From NCBI GenBank assembly GCA_050692195.1, contig JBOGVA010000016.1, positions 1-46,216 on the forward strand: a stretch of DNA of 46,216 bases, in the 5' to 3' direction. The translations under genes were made by a program, and so were the position numbers. Source of the stretch: JBOGVA01 sp050692195 (GTDB lineage: Bacteria > Actinomycetota > UBA4738). Below, in pieces: positions 34,135-41,587 of the stretch. The stretch's first letter is position 1, and every line of letters begins with the position of its first letter. The notes under the pieces are model-generated. The model was not told where the DNA came from. It ran no database searches and saw only the letters and a list, made by a program, of their open reading frames with translations.

Positions 34135-36861
34135 CTAGCTGCCGGTCACCCTCACGTCGTCGACGAACCAGCCGGGGAAGGTGTTGAATGACCTGTCCAC
34201 CGAGTCGAAGAAGAACCGGATCCTTGTCGGCCCCCCTACGTAGGCGCCGAGGTCGAAGGTGCTGGCGATCCAAGAGGTCTGGGCCGGGTTGCGGGAGTCC
34301 CTCTGGCGAAGGAGGGTCCAGCTCGCTCCACCGTTCGTGGAGATCTCCACCCGCATGACGTCGTAGGCCCCATAGGCGTAACTCTCCACCTGGTACCGCT
34401 CCGAGAACTTCAGCGTCGCAGCGGTCTTGCCGGTGAGGTCAACATCGAACGAGGCGGAGCCGGTGGTCCGCGCTCCCGTGGAGTACTGGCAGTCGGAGTC
34501 CTCGTTGTAGCCTAGGTACTCCTCCTCGAGGATGGGGGTGCAGGCGGTGGAGACGTGCCACAGGCCCGACCGGGTCCAACCGTCGGCCACCCCGTCGTTG
34601 AAGTTCTCACTGAAAAGGGTGGCGTCCCCGACGCCGATATTCTTCGATTCCGGATCGGACGCTCCTCCGTTATCGGTGATCGTCAGAGTCACGGTGTACG
34701 TCCCGGCACCAGCGTACGTGTGGCTGGCTGTAACCCCCGACTCTGCAGGAGAACCGTCACCCCAGTTCCACGAGAAGCCGGCAATGGTGCCGTCTGGATC
34801 GGTGGAGGACGAAGCGTCTACGTCGAGTGTGAGCCCGCTCACCGTGTGGGTGAAACGGGCCGTGGGCGCCTCGTTGGCGTTCACCGTCACCAGGACGTCG
34901 TCGGAGGACGCCTCCCCATCATCATCGATGACCGTGAGGGTGACGGTGTGGGAGCCGACCGAGAACGCCACCGACGGGTTGGCTCCTGTGGCCAGAAGGG
35001 TCCCGGCCTCTCTCCACTCGTACGAGTCGATGGTTCCATCGGGGTCGCTCGAGCCGGAGCCGTCGAGAGCCACCGTCTCACTCCCCGTCCCATCATCGTC
35101 GGCGACCGCCTGGTCGGGGCCCGCGTCGGCGATGGGCGGTTGATTCACCCCAAGCAGGTCAGCGGTGACCTCCACATCGTCCAGGAACCACCCCGGGAAG
35201 TTGTTACCGATGCCGTCCACCGTGTCGAAGAAGAACCGCACCTTGACCTGTTGCCCCGCGTAGTTATCCAGGTCCACCGAGTGAGCTGTCCAGGTGAGCT
35301 GGTTCGGGTTCCTGGAGTCCCACTGCTTGAGAGTGCCCCAGGTGCCCCCGCCGTCAGTGGACACCTGAACCCTCTGGACATCGTAGGCTCCTCCGGCGTA
35401 CGCCTCGGTCTCCCACCGGTGCATGAATTTGAGCGTCGCGACCGTCGAGCCGGACAGGTCTGCATCGAACGTCGCCGTCCCCGTGGTGCGACTGGACCCG
35501 TTCGAGTACCTACAGTCGCTGGCCTTGTTGTAGACGAGGTGATTGGGCGGAGAGGCCGCCGTCGTGCAAGCAGAGGTCACTCGCCACATCCCCGTGAGAG
35601 CCCAGCCGTCCGCCGCACCGTCGTCGAAGTTCTCCAGTGAGATCGTGCTCTCAGGAGGTGGAGGTGGTGGCGGAGGCCCCCCGGCGGCGTCGAGGGTGTC
35701 CTTCGCGTCCACCAGCCCGTATCCGTACAGCTCGTCCCATCCGGCTGTTCCCAGATCCTGGGCATTGTTTCGCAAGTGTTGCCGCAGGTCGGACGCCGTG
35801 AGCGCTGTCACGTGGCTCCACACCAGGGCGGCCACCCCCGAAACATGGGGGGTGGACATGCTCGTGCCACTGATCGTGTTGTAGGCAGCGTCGCCCGTGT
35901 GCCACGCCGCCAGGATCGACTGCCCGGGAGCAGCAAGCTCGCTCTGCGGACCGTCGCTCGAGAAAGAGCATTGAGACTTGGCAGAGTTCGTGCAGCTGAC
36001 AGCGATGACTTCCTCGTACGCCGCCGGATAGCCGACGCAGTTCGTGCACGGGCCCGAGTTGCCCGCCGCGGCCACGAGGAGAGCTCCCTTGCCTTCAGCG
36101 TACTGAACGGCGTCCTCCAGGACGGTGGCGTGGCCGCCACCCAGGCTCATGCTGATCACGACGCGGGGCCCGCCGTTGTCCGCACACCACCGGATACCTG
36201 AGGCTACGGTGGACCAGGCACCGCTTCCGGCAGCCGACAAGACCTTCACGCCGCGGATCCCCACGTTGGCCACGCCGGCGATCCCCTTACCGTTGTCGAT
36301 CGATCCCGCCGCAGTGGAGGCCACGTGGGTGCCGTGCCCGTTGTCGTCGTTGGGATCGGGGTCCCCGTTATAGAAGTCGTAACCGCCGAGCCAACGAGAG
36401 CCGGCGATCTCCTCGTGCGTGTAGCGGACTCCGGTGTCAACGATGCATACCGACGCGTCGAGGTCGCCGAGGGTCGAGTCCCAGGCTTCGGGGGCACGCA
36501 CGTGCTGGGGGCCGTATTGCTCGGCGAACCGTGGATCGTTCGGCGTGTAGTCGATGAGCTGCAGCTCGGGGTCGGGCTCGACGAACCGAACCCGGGCATT
36601 GTTCTGGGCTTGGCTTCTGAATGCACTGGGGTTCCTCGTCGAGACCCGAATGAAGTGCAGGACCTGGTCGACGTCCTCGACCTTGGCGCCGAGGAACTGG
36701 TCGCCGGCTCGTATCCCTCGAGGATGCTCGCGGAACCCCACGACGAAGTGCTGCTCGTCGGGTGCATTCCCCGGCAGGGCGCCGGCGCCTCCCGGGACGA
36801 ACATCGCCAAAGCGACCAGAACGGCGAGCGTGACGCGGAGCGCGCCAGGCAGATTGGTCAT
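34135..36861 (-). CDS. Secreted subtilisin-like serine protease with jelly-roll and PKD domains
   Basis: 908 residues. Sec signal at 1-28 (TLAVLVALAMFVPGGAGA), inhibitor-I9-like prodomain to about 108, then S8 catalytic domain to about 390: Asp142 (IVDTGV), His179 (NGHGTHVA), oxyanion Asn268 (AAGNSG) and Ser334 (SGTSMSTPH). After a run of eight prolines come two similar beta-sandwich domains (about 410-555 and 730-908; FDDGAADGW / FNDGVADGW ... FPGWFLDDVEV) around two PKD-type domains with SSDPDGT and GDGSPAES. It digests proteins outside the cell. It is divergent from a Cys-rich gene and may process Tat-exported partners; that is inference. Confidence 0.93.
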   Translation of the reverse strand: MTNLPGALRVTLAVLVALAMFVPGGAGALPGNAPDEQHFVVGFREHPRGIRAGDQFLGAKVEDVDQVLHFIRVSTRNPSAFRSQAQNNARVRFVEPDPELQLIDYTPNDPRFAEQYGPQHVRAPEAWDSTLGDLDASVCIVDTGVRYTHEEIAGSRWLGGYDFYNGDPDPNDDNGHGTHVASTAAGSIDNGKGIAGVANVGIRGVKVLSAAGSGAWSTVASGIRWCADNGGPRVVISMSLGGGHATVLEDAVQYAEGKGALLVAAAGNSGPCTNCVGYPAAYEEVIAVSCTNSAKSQCSFSSDGPQSELAAPGQSILAAWHTGDAAYNTISGTSMSTPHVSGVAALVWSHVTALTASDLRQHLRNNAQDLGTAGWDELYGYGLVDAKDTLDAAGGPPPPPPPPESTISLENFDDGAADGWALTGMWRVTSACTTAASPPNHLVYNKASDCRYSNGSSRTTGTATFDADLSGSTVATLKFMHRWETEAYAGGAYDVQRVQVSTDGGGTWGTLKQWDSRNPNQLTWTAHSVDLDNYAGQQVKVRFFFDTVDGIGNNFPGWFLDDVEVTADLLGVNQPPIADAGPDQAVADDDGTGSETVALDGSGSSDPDGTIDSYEWREAGTLLATGANPSVAFSVGSHTVTLTVIDDDGEASSDDVLVTVNANEAPTARFTHTVSGLTLDVDASSSTDPDGTIAGFSWNWGDGSPAESGVTASHTYAGAGTYTVTLTITDNGGASDPESKNIGVGDATLFSENFNDGVADGWTRSGLWHVSTACTPILEEEYLGYNEDSDCQYSTGARTTGSASFDVDLTGKTAATLKFSERYQVESYAYGAYDVMRVEISTNGGASWTLLRQRDSRNPAQTSWIASTFDLGAYVGGPTRIRFFFDSVDRSFNTFPGWFVDDVRVTGS

Positions 36862-36984
36862 TCCCTCTCCTTATGGAAACCAGCAGGTCGGCAGGCAAGA
36901 CGAAGCCCAGGGCCGCGCGTAGTCTCCCTTCCCCCTGCCGGCCAGTCAATGGCCCAAACGGCGTAGTCCTTCGCTGTAGAAAGA

Positions 36985-37003
36985 GTACGGCCGGGCGCCG
37001 TAC
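36985..37003. promoter_or_regulatory. Inverted repeat in the divergent subtilase/Cys-rich intergenic region
   Basis: GTACGGC-cgggc-GCCGTAC, a perfect 7-bp inverted repeat with 5-nt spacer in the 234-nt region 36862-37095, about 92 nt before the Cys-rich ATG. Could be a dimeric-regulator operator (two LuxR-type response regulators are encoded nearby) or a short stem. No clear -35/-10 pair is seen beside it. Confidence 0.35.
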
Positions 37004-37095
37004 GAAACGTCCCTCTGATGACCCATGCGCCCGGGGCCTGCCCTGCGCCAGTCTGAACTCACAGTCGGTGAAGTCTGGCGTTAGGAGGGGTAGTC

Positions 37096-37530
37096 ATGGA
37101 CCAAGAGAAGCAGGAAGGCTGGGCGCTGGAGAGGCTCTCTCGGCGTCGGATGCTCAAGCGAGTGGGCGCCGGAGCCGCCGTCGCGTGGTCGGCACCGATC
37201 CTGTCGAGCCTCAGGACGCCGGCGTTCGCCCAGTACCCCGCGCGATGCGAGGTCTGTGCGGAGGTGTGTGGCGAGTCGGTGGGGACCCCCGGCGGTCCGT
37301 GCAACTGTTTCGACGACGTCGAGGGGAACGGGCACTGCACCAATAACTTCAACTGTGCCGGCTCCAGGGCCTGCACCTCGAGCGCCGAGTGCGTGACGGC
37401 GTTCGGTCCCAACTTCTTCTGTCAGACCGGGACCGGCTGCGGTGGAGCGTGTGGCCAGGTGTGCGCCCCCGAGTGCGGCACGGCCGCACCCTGGAGCACC
37501 GCGACCGAAGGCGCTCAGAGCAACGCCTAG
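37096..37530 (+). CDS. Tat-exported Cys-rich small protein (subfamily A)
   Basis: 144 residues; ATG 37096 follows TTAGGAGGGG at good spacing. Tat leader at about 14-46 (SRRRMLKRVGAG ... SSLRTPAFAQ), nearly the same as in 38772 and 39397. The mature part of about 98 residues has 14 cysteines, including C-x2-C-x3-C at its start and several C-x3-C near the end, and a Ser/Ala-rich tail. It is followed by a hairpin and then the second HprK-like gene, repeating the order at 1001-2370. Function unknown; possible precursor or structural protein. Confidence 0.85.
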   Translation: MDQEKQEGWALERLSRRRMLKRVGAGAAVAWSAPILSSLRTPAFAQYPARCEVCAEVCGESVGTPGGPCNCFDDVEGNGHCTNNFNCAGSRACTSSAECVTAFGPNFFCQTGTGCGGACGQVCAPECGTAAPWSTATEGAQSNA

Positions 37531-37554
37531 TTCGTCAGGGCGAAAGGATTCACC

Positions 37555-37584
37555 GGAAGGGGCCCCCTCGCGGGGGCTCCTTTC
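37555..37584 (+). terminator. Hairpin between Cys-rich gene and HprK-like gene 2
   Basis: Thirteen-pair stem (with two G-U pairs), loop TCGC, followed by T-rich TTTCGTTTCC. It starts 25 nt after the Cys-rich stop. About 85 nt separate it from the next start, so a weak promoter or readthrough may serve the HprK-like gene. Confidence 0.75.
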
Positions 37585-37668
37585 GTTTCCTCATGCGGGC
37601 GGCGTACGCGTCCTACGCTCCATGGCCGTTGCCGCCCTACGCTCCTGGCTCTAGCGTCCGGCCCGAGC

Positions 37669-38604
37669 ATGGCCACGAACACGACCCGCGTCTCCAAGGC
37701 TCGCCTTCAGCGGATCCGCTGGCAGGGCGAGTCGAGCTTCCGTGTGCTGTCCTACTACTGCACGGTCCGATGGAACCGGTCCCAACTCGGGAATTACATC
37801 CTCAAGGTGCTCGGTGGATTTGCCGTGGACCACGATCCCAACGAGTTCCGCAACCCCCCGACGCCCGGATATCCACCTCGGTACTCGGTCCTCGACCTGG
37901 GCACTCCCAAAGATAAGCGGCGGTACCGCCTGCTGTTCGGAGATGAAGTGATGATCACGGGGTCCCACCCCGGAGACGTCCTCACGCACCTCTTCTGGCA
38001 CATCAACTCGGAGACGTTCCAGAAAACCGGGAACTTCCTGCTCGTCCACGCTGGAGCGGTGGCCACGCCAGCCGGCGAGGGCATCCTGCTCCCCGCCGAC
38101 TCGGGCTCTGGGAAGTCCACGCTGACGGCCGCACTGGTTCAGGCCGGGTTCCGCTATCTCTCGGACGAGGCCGGAGCGATCGACCCGGTGACCCGGCGCC
38201 TGTACCCGTATCCGAAAGCCCTATCGTTCAAGAAGAGCCAGTCCGACGTGTTCGCCGACCTCCGCCGAAAGTTCGACGGGTCGAGGCTTCTGAAGCGCCA
38301 GTGGCACCTCCGGGCAGAGGACCTCCGCCCGGAAGCTCTCGGAGGGCCCTGCCAGGTCAGATACGTGATCGCTCCCCAGTACGAGGCGGGGGCTGACATC
38401 AGAGTCACCCCGATGAGCCGGGCCGAGGCCTCTGTCGAGCTGGCCCGGTGCGCGCTGAACCTCCGCGTCTACAGAGAGCGGGCTCTTCCCCTCTTGGCCG
38501 ACGTATCCAGGGGAGCCCGGGCTTACCGGCTTCGCCTGGGGGATCTTCGGGAGGCCGTGGAGGCCGTCGCCGGCATCACCGGAATGACCCTTCAGGCGCG
38601 GTAG
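37669..38604 (+). CDS. HPr kinase-related P-loop protein (HprK-like 2)
   Basis: 311 residues from ATG 37669; the ribosome site is weak. LLVHAG at 124-129, P-loop ADSGSGKS (143-150), a DE pair (166-167) and YPYPKALSFKK in the place of the proline-rich strand of HprK relatives. The first 110 residues are not recognised but align in outline with the protein at 1001. HprK-type folds bind ATP and phosphorylate serine in a protein partner; here no HPr is nearby. It follows a Cys-rich gene and precedes two more, so its partner may be these proteins or an associated carrier. Substrate unknown. Confidence 0.82.
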   Translation: MATNTTRVSKARLQRIRWQGESSFRVLSYYCTVRWNRSQLGNYILKVLGGFAVDHDPNEFRNPPTPGYPPRYSVLDLGTPKDKRRYRLLFGDEVMITGSHPGDVLTHLFWHINSETFQKTGNFLLVHAGAVATPAGEGILLPADSGSGKSTLTAALVQAGFRYLSDEAGAIDPVTRRLYPYPKALSFKKSQSDVFADLRRKFDGSRLLKRQWHLRAEDLRPEALGGPCQVRYVIAPQYEAGADIRVTPMSRAEASVELARCALNLRVYRERALPLLADVSRGARAYRLRLGDLREAVEAVAGITGMTLQAR

Positions 38605-38771
38605 GTCCTGCGCACGCCCGCCGTAGCGGGGGTACGTTCCTAGCCCCTCCCAGCGTAGTCGAAATTACCATCGTCGCAGCATGTCACCTGTGGCCCGGAG
38701 TCGGATGCTCAGGCTGCTGTACCGGGCAGGGGCAGCAGCTCTTGTCTGAGAAGCCTGACTAGGAGGTGGCC

Positions 38772-39182
38772 ATGGAGGGTAAGCCGGACAGGATCTCCCG
38801 CCGGCGGATGCTCAAGCGGGTCGGGGCCGGGGCGGCCATCGCCTGGTCGGCGCCGGTCCTTTCCAGCCTGCGGACCCCTGCGTTCGCCCAGTTGTACCCG
38901 GAGTGTGCCGACTGTCCCGAGGTGTGTCCGCAGGGAGCCTGCGGTCGGCCAGACCAGGGGTGCTCGTGTCTGCTGACGGTGCGTGATGACTGCTTCTGCC
39001 ACGACATTGTGTTCTGCAGCACCGTCACGCCATGCACCGCGGACGCGGACTGCCCCGATACCTGGCGCTGTGCATTTTCGTGCTGCGACCCGACAGCGGC
39101 GCAGGCGTTCTGCCACCCGCCGTGCGGTGCAGGCATTGACGCGGCGGCGCAAGCGGGTGGTGCTGGGACCTCGGCCGGTTAG
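38772..39182 (+). CDS. Tat-exported Cys-rich small protein (subfamily A, tandem copy 1)
   Basis: 136 residues. ATG 38772 is five bases after AGGAGG; an upstream GTG at 38766 overlaps that site. Leader of 40 residues with SRRRMLKRVGAG and SSLRTPAFAQ, identical at protein level to that of copy 2. Mature part of 96 residues with 16 cysteines: C-x2-C-x3-C start, CFCHDIVFC in the middle, SCC then FCHPPCGAG, and a Gly/Ala tail ending TSAG. The core differs from copy 2 at many non-Cys positions. Probably folded with disulfides before Tat export. Function unknown. Confidence 0.87.
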   Translation: MEGKPDRISRRRMLKRVGAGAAIAWSAPVLSSLRTPAFAQLYPECADCPEVCPQGACGRPDQGCSCLLTVRDDCFCHDIVFCSTVTPCTADADCPDTWRCAFSCCDPTAAQAFCHPPCGAGIDAAAQAGGAGTSAG

Positions 39183-39204
39183 GCCGGGATCGAGCCCGAA
39201 AAGC

Positions 39205-39230
39205 GACGAGGGCCCTTCGGGGCCCTCGTC
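39205..39230 (+). terminator. Perfect 11-bp stem with TTCG tetraloop
   Basis: GACGAGGGCCC-TTCG-GGGCCCTCGTC, 22 nt after the stop of tandem copy 1. The same stem follows copy 2. The stable UUCG loop and strong GC stem suggest a terminator or 3' stability element. Confidence 0.85.
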
Positions 39231-39396
39231 TCATTGTGGCTCACCGTAACGAAGGTACGTCGCCGGCCGCTCCCCAGCGATCAAAATTACGATCGTCGCA
39301 CGATGCCACCAGTGGGCCAGAGTCGGATGCTCCCTCTGCCGCACTGGGCAGGGCACCAGCTCCTGTCTGGTGAGCGGTCTGACTACGGAGGTGGCC

Positions 39397-39810
39397 ATGG
39401 AGGGTAAGCCGGACAGGATCTCCCGCCGGCGGATGCTCAAGCGGGTCGGGGCCGGGGCGGCTATCGCCTGGTCGGCACCGGTCCTTTCCAGCCTGCGGAC
39501 CCCTGCGTTCGCCCAGTACGTGGAGTGTCCCCAGGGTTGTGCCGCTTGCGCGGGGCAGGTGCCCTGCGGTCGGGTGGATCAGGGGTGTACGTGTATTCAG
39601 GCCCTCGACCCGGTGGGAGGTTGCTTCTGCCACGACATCGTGTTCTGCGACAACCCGGGCGTCGTGGCCTGCACCGAGGACTCCGACTGCCAGGCGGGCT
39701 GGCGGTGCTCGAACTCGTGCTGTGGTAACAACTTGTGCCACCCGCCGTGCGGAGCCGGTCAGGCGCCGCTGCAAGCGGGAGCTGCGGGCGGAGCGACCTC
39801 GGCCGGTTAG
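39397..39810 (+). CDS. Tat-exported Cys-rich small protein (subfamily A, tandem copy 2)
   Basis: 137 residues; ATG 39397 follows ACGGAGG. Leader identical in protein sequence to copy 1 (two silent base changes). Mature part of 97 residues with 16 cysteines in the same order: C-x3-C-x2-C start, CFCHDIVFC, CTEDSDCQAGWRC, SCCGNNLCHPPC, and an Ala/Gly tail ending TSAG. The core has diverged while Cys positions are kept, as expected for a disulfide fold under variable selection. The gene ends in the same TTCG-loop hairpin. Confidence 0.87.
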   Translation: MEGKPDRISRRRMLKRVGAGAAIAWSAPVLSSLRTPAFAQYVECPQGCAACAGQVPCGRVDQGCTCIQALDPVGGCFCHDIVFCDNPGVVACTEDSDCQAGWRCSNSCCGNNLCHPPCGAGQAPLQAGAAGGATSAG

Positions 39811-39832
39811 GCCGGGATCGAGCCCAAAAAGC

Positions 39833-39858
39833 GACGAGGGCCCTTCGGGGCCCTCGTC
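39833..39858 (+). terminator. Perfect 11-bp stem with TTCG tetraloop (second copy)
   Basis: Identical to the hairpin at 39205-39230 and placed 22 nt after the stop of tandem copy 2, followed here by a short T-containing stretch (CTCTTTTG). Confidence 0.85.
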
Positions 39859-39922
39859 CTCTTTTGTGACTGAAGGGTGCCTTCGGACCGTCCCTGGGAT
39901 CCTCCAACGCGAGAAGTCCTTA

Positions 39923-39952
39923 GGGGCGGCGGGAACAACCTCGGCGGGCTAG
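39923..39952 (+). pseudogene. Remnant 3' end of a third Cys-rich tandem copy
   Basis: In frame the bases read GAAGTTSAG and TAG, matching the tails of the two intact copies (AAGGATSAG and GGAGTSAG). The sequence after TAG resembles the 3' untranslated region of those copies, including a weaker hairpin at 39974-39999. No leader or cysteine core lies upstream within the 112 nt after the previous hairpin, so only the tail survives. Confidence 0.7.
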
Positions 39953-39973
39953 CCCGGGGTCAAGCCCGAATAC

Positions 39974-39999
39974 CGACGGGGACTGCGGGACCCTCGTCG
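39974..39999 (+). terminator. Decayed copy of the tandem-gene hairpin
   Basis: CGACGGGG pairs with CCTCGTCG (one G-U pair) around a 10-nt loop. Same position relative to the remnant stop as in the intact copies. The stem is kept although the loop has changed. It may also face the convergent PqqD-thioredoxin gene, which ends at 40054. Confidence 0.5.
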
Positions 40000-40053
40000 C
40001 GTCCGGCTGGTGAAGAAGGCCCAACTGCTTGCGCTGGACTCTTTGGGACGGAC

Positions 40054-40851
40054 CTACTCTCCCTCGGGCTCCCGGCCGGCGGCGGCTCGGGCGAGGACGG
40101 GGACGTCCATGGCCCCGACGGTCAGATCGGAGGCCACCCTTCCCTCCTCGTCCAGGAGGTAGGCCACTGGAGTTCCCAGGCTGGCGAAGAATTCCACCGG
40201 CTGGTCCTGGACGAGCACGGTCACGTCGAGGTCCGTCTCCTCGAAGACCAGCTTGTTCTCGTGAGGATCCCCGATGGTGAGCATGACCAGCTCGACGTCG
40301 TTCTTGCGGAGGTCCGGCTGGAGCTCGGCCAGCTCCGGAGCGATCCGCTTGCAGAAGCCGCAGGAGGGGCTCCAGTTCACCAGCAGCACCTTGCGGCCGC
40401 GATAGTCCTCCAGGCTCACGGGTCGCCCGTCGAGGTCTGGGAAGGAGAACGAGGGGATCTCTGTGCCTTCCTCCAACCCCTCGTACGTCGGTCCCTGGTG
40501 ATCGTGGATTTCCTCGGCCACACCGGCCAGGAGGCCGGCAGCGCCGAGCTGTCGCGTGATCCCCAAAAGGTCGTTCCGGATGACCTCGGGATCGGCCCGA
40601 AAGGCCGCCCTGAAGTCGGCAACCAGCTCATCCAGGGTGGCAGCCCCGTCGAAACAGCTCACCACGATGGTCGCCAGCTGGTTCAGCCAGTGGAGCCGGT
40701 AGGTCCCTTCCACGAGCAGGACGGACTCGCCGTCGATCTCCACGCTGGCGATGTTCTCTCGCAGCCGGGGAGCGAAACGCTCATCGATATCGGCGGGCTT
40801 CAGCTCGTCGGTGCTCTCGTCAACAGCAGTGGTCGGATCCGTGGTCACCAT
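40054..40851 (-). CDS. PqqD (RRE) domain fused to TlpA/AhpC-like thioredoxin domain
   Basis: 265 residues; ATG 40851 follows GAGGAGG. Residues about 22-112 have PqqD character: VEIDGESVLLVEGTYRLHWLNQLATIVVSCFDGAATLDELVADF, then a helical QLGAAGLL end. Residues about 128-258 are a thioredoxin fold of the TlpA/ResA/peroxiredoxin type: FSFPDLDGRPVSLEDYRGRKVLLVNW, active site CGFC (164-167) and cis-Pro in GTPVAYL (228). No signal peptide or membrane segment, so it should act in the cytosol. An RRE tethered to a disulfide enzyme suggests thiol chemistry on leader-bearing Cys-rich proteins before Tat export. The Cys-rich gene at 40968 is immediately upstream on the same strand. Domain calls are firm; the role is inference. 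Confidence 0.87.
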   Translation of the reverse strand: MVTTDPTTAVDESTDELKPADIDERFAPRLRENIASVEIDGESVLLVEGTYRLHWLNQLATIVVSCFDGAATLDELVADFRAAFRADPEVIRNDLLGITRQLGAAGLLAGVAEEIHDHQGPTYEGLEEGTEIPSFSFPDLDGRPVSLEDYRGRKVLLVNWSPSCGFCKRIAPELAELQPDLRKNDVELVMLTIGDPHENKLVFEETDLDVTVLVQDQPVEFFASLGTPVAYLLDEEGRVASDLTVGAMDVPVLARAAAGREPEGE

Positions 40852-40967
40852 GTCCTCCTCGTGGACCCTCGCACCCTAGCCCGCGTCAGGAGGACGAGCC
40901 AATCGACGGCGAACGTAGACGACATACGTCGCTCGCATGAGGAACCCGTTCGCCGCGGTGACCGCCC

Positions 40968-41456
40968 TCAGCAGTTCGGAGGGCAGAAGACCAGGTCGCC
41001 CGTGCCGGAAGGCCCGGGACAGCAGTCCTGGCCGCCCTTGATCGCCGAGTTGATGACCTCGCAGTCCGCCGGCACGGTGATGGTGACACACCGAGTTGTG
41101 GGGTCCAGCACCGCCGTGAATCCCAGGCCGTCTCCGTCGGTCTTCTCCCCCGCCGGCGCAAAGAAGTCGCAGCTCGGGAACTTCCCGGGGTCGCTCTCGA
41201 AGCAGTCCGTCCCCTCGCATCCCTCGAACTTGATGGTGTAGGGGACGCTGACCAGGCTCTCGTCCTCGCACTCCACGTTGAGCCCGATGAAGGAGATGTC
41301 GTGGCCATCGGGCCGGGGGCTCGGTTCCTGGGCGAACGCCGGACTCACCCGTATCGTCTGCACCGCCGGCGCTGCCCACGCCAGGGTCCCTCCCAGAGCG
41401 GCGACACGCTTGAGTGCATCGCGGCGCGAGAGGCCAGCCTCGTTCTTCTCCGTCAT
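40968..41456 (-). CDS. Tat-exported Cys-containing protein (subfamily B)
   Basis: 162 residues from ATG 41456. Tat leader at about 9-43 (LSRRDALKRVAALGG ... SPAFAQ), closer to the leader at 1981 than to subfamily A. The mature part of about 119 residues has 10 cysteines, with CEGTDC, a CC pair and the C-terminal FCPPNC. It is more beta-rich than the other family members (VSVPYTIKFEG, CVTITVPADC). Its own promoter is visible upstream. The PqqD-thioredoxin gene follows 116 nt downstream on the same strand, so the two may be made together. Confidence 0.85.
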   Translation of the reverse strand: MTEKNEAGLSRRDALKRVAALGGTLAWAAPAVQTIRVSPAFAQEPSPRPDGHDISFIGLNVECEDESLVSVPYTIKFEGCEGTDCFESDPGKFPSCDFFAPAGEKTDGDGLGFTAVLDPTTRCVTITVPADCEVINSAIKGGQDCCPGPSGTGDLVFCPPNC

Positions 41457-41488
41457 GTCCTGCGCTTCCCTTCGTAGCCCGATTCACT

Positions 41489-41517
41489 ACAGTAGGTACG
41501 CCGCTGAGCACGGTCAA
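41489..41517 (-). promoter_or_regulatory. Sigma-70-like promoter of the Cys-containing gene at 40968
   Basis: On the minus strand TTGACC (complement of 41512-41517), a 17-nt spacer and TACTGT (complement of 41489-41494), about 30 nt before the ATG. This is the best -35/-10 pair seen in the window and implies that the peptide gene is transcribed apart from the regulator/PqqD run. Confidence 0.65.
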
Positions 41518-41587
41518 TACGTCGCCTGACGTGTTGATTCTCGCTCGCTCAAGTCCCTGGATCCGGCCAATCGGCCCAAGTACGGAG

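Larger units (their letters stand above)
38650..39858 (+). repeat. Tandem duplication of a Cys-rich gene with its leader and terminator
   Basis: Two units offset by about 625 nt. The 120-nt leader-coding stretch (38772-38891 and 39397-39516) differs at only two synonymous positions, and about 120 nt upstream and the 3' hairpins are also similar, while the mature coding parts differ in much of their sequence. A truncated third tail follows at 39923-39999. Confidence 0.85.

Noticed and set aside
37669..38604. True HPr kinase/phosphorylase of carbon catabolite control
   Set aside because: Length, N-terminal half and neighbours differ; no HPr or PTS gene is nearby and three divergent relatives occur in one window.
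39877..41241. 454-codon plus-strand frame across the PqqD-thioredoxin gene
   Set aside because: No domain; the opposite strand encodes two recognisable domains with a good ribosome site.
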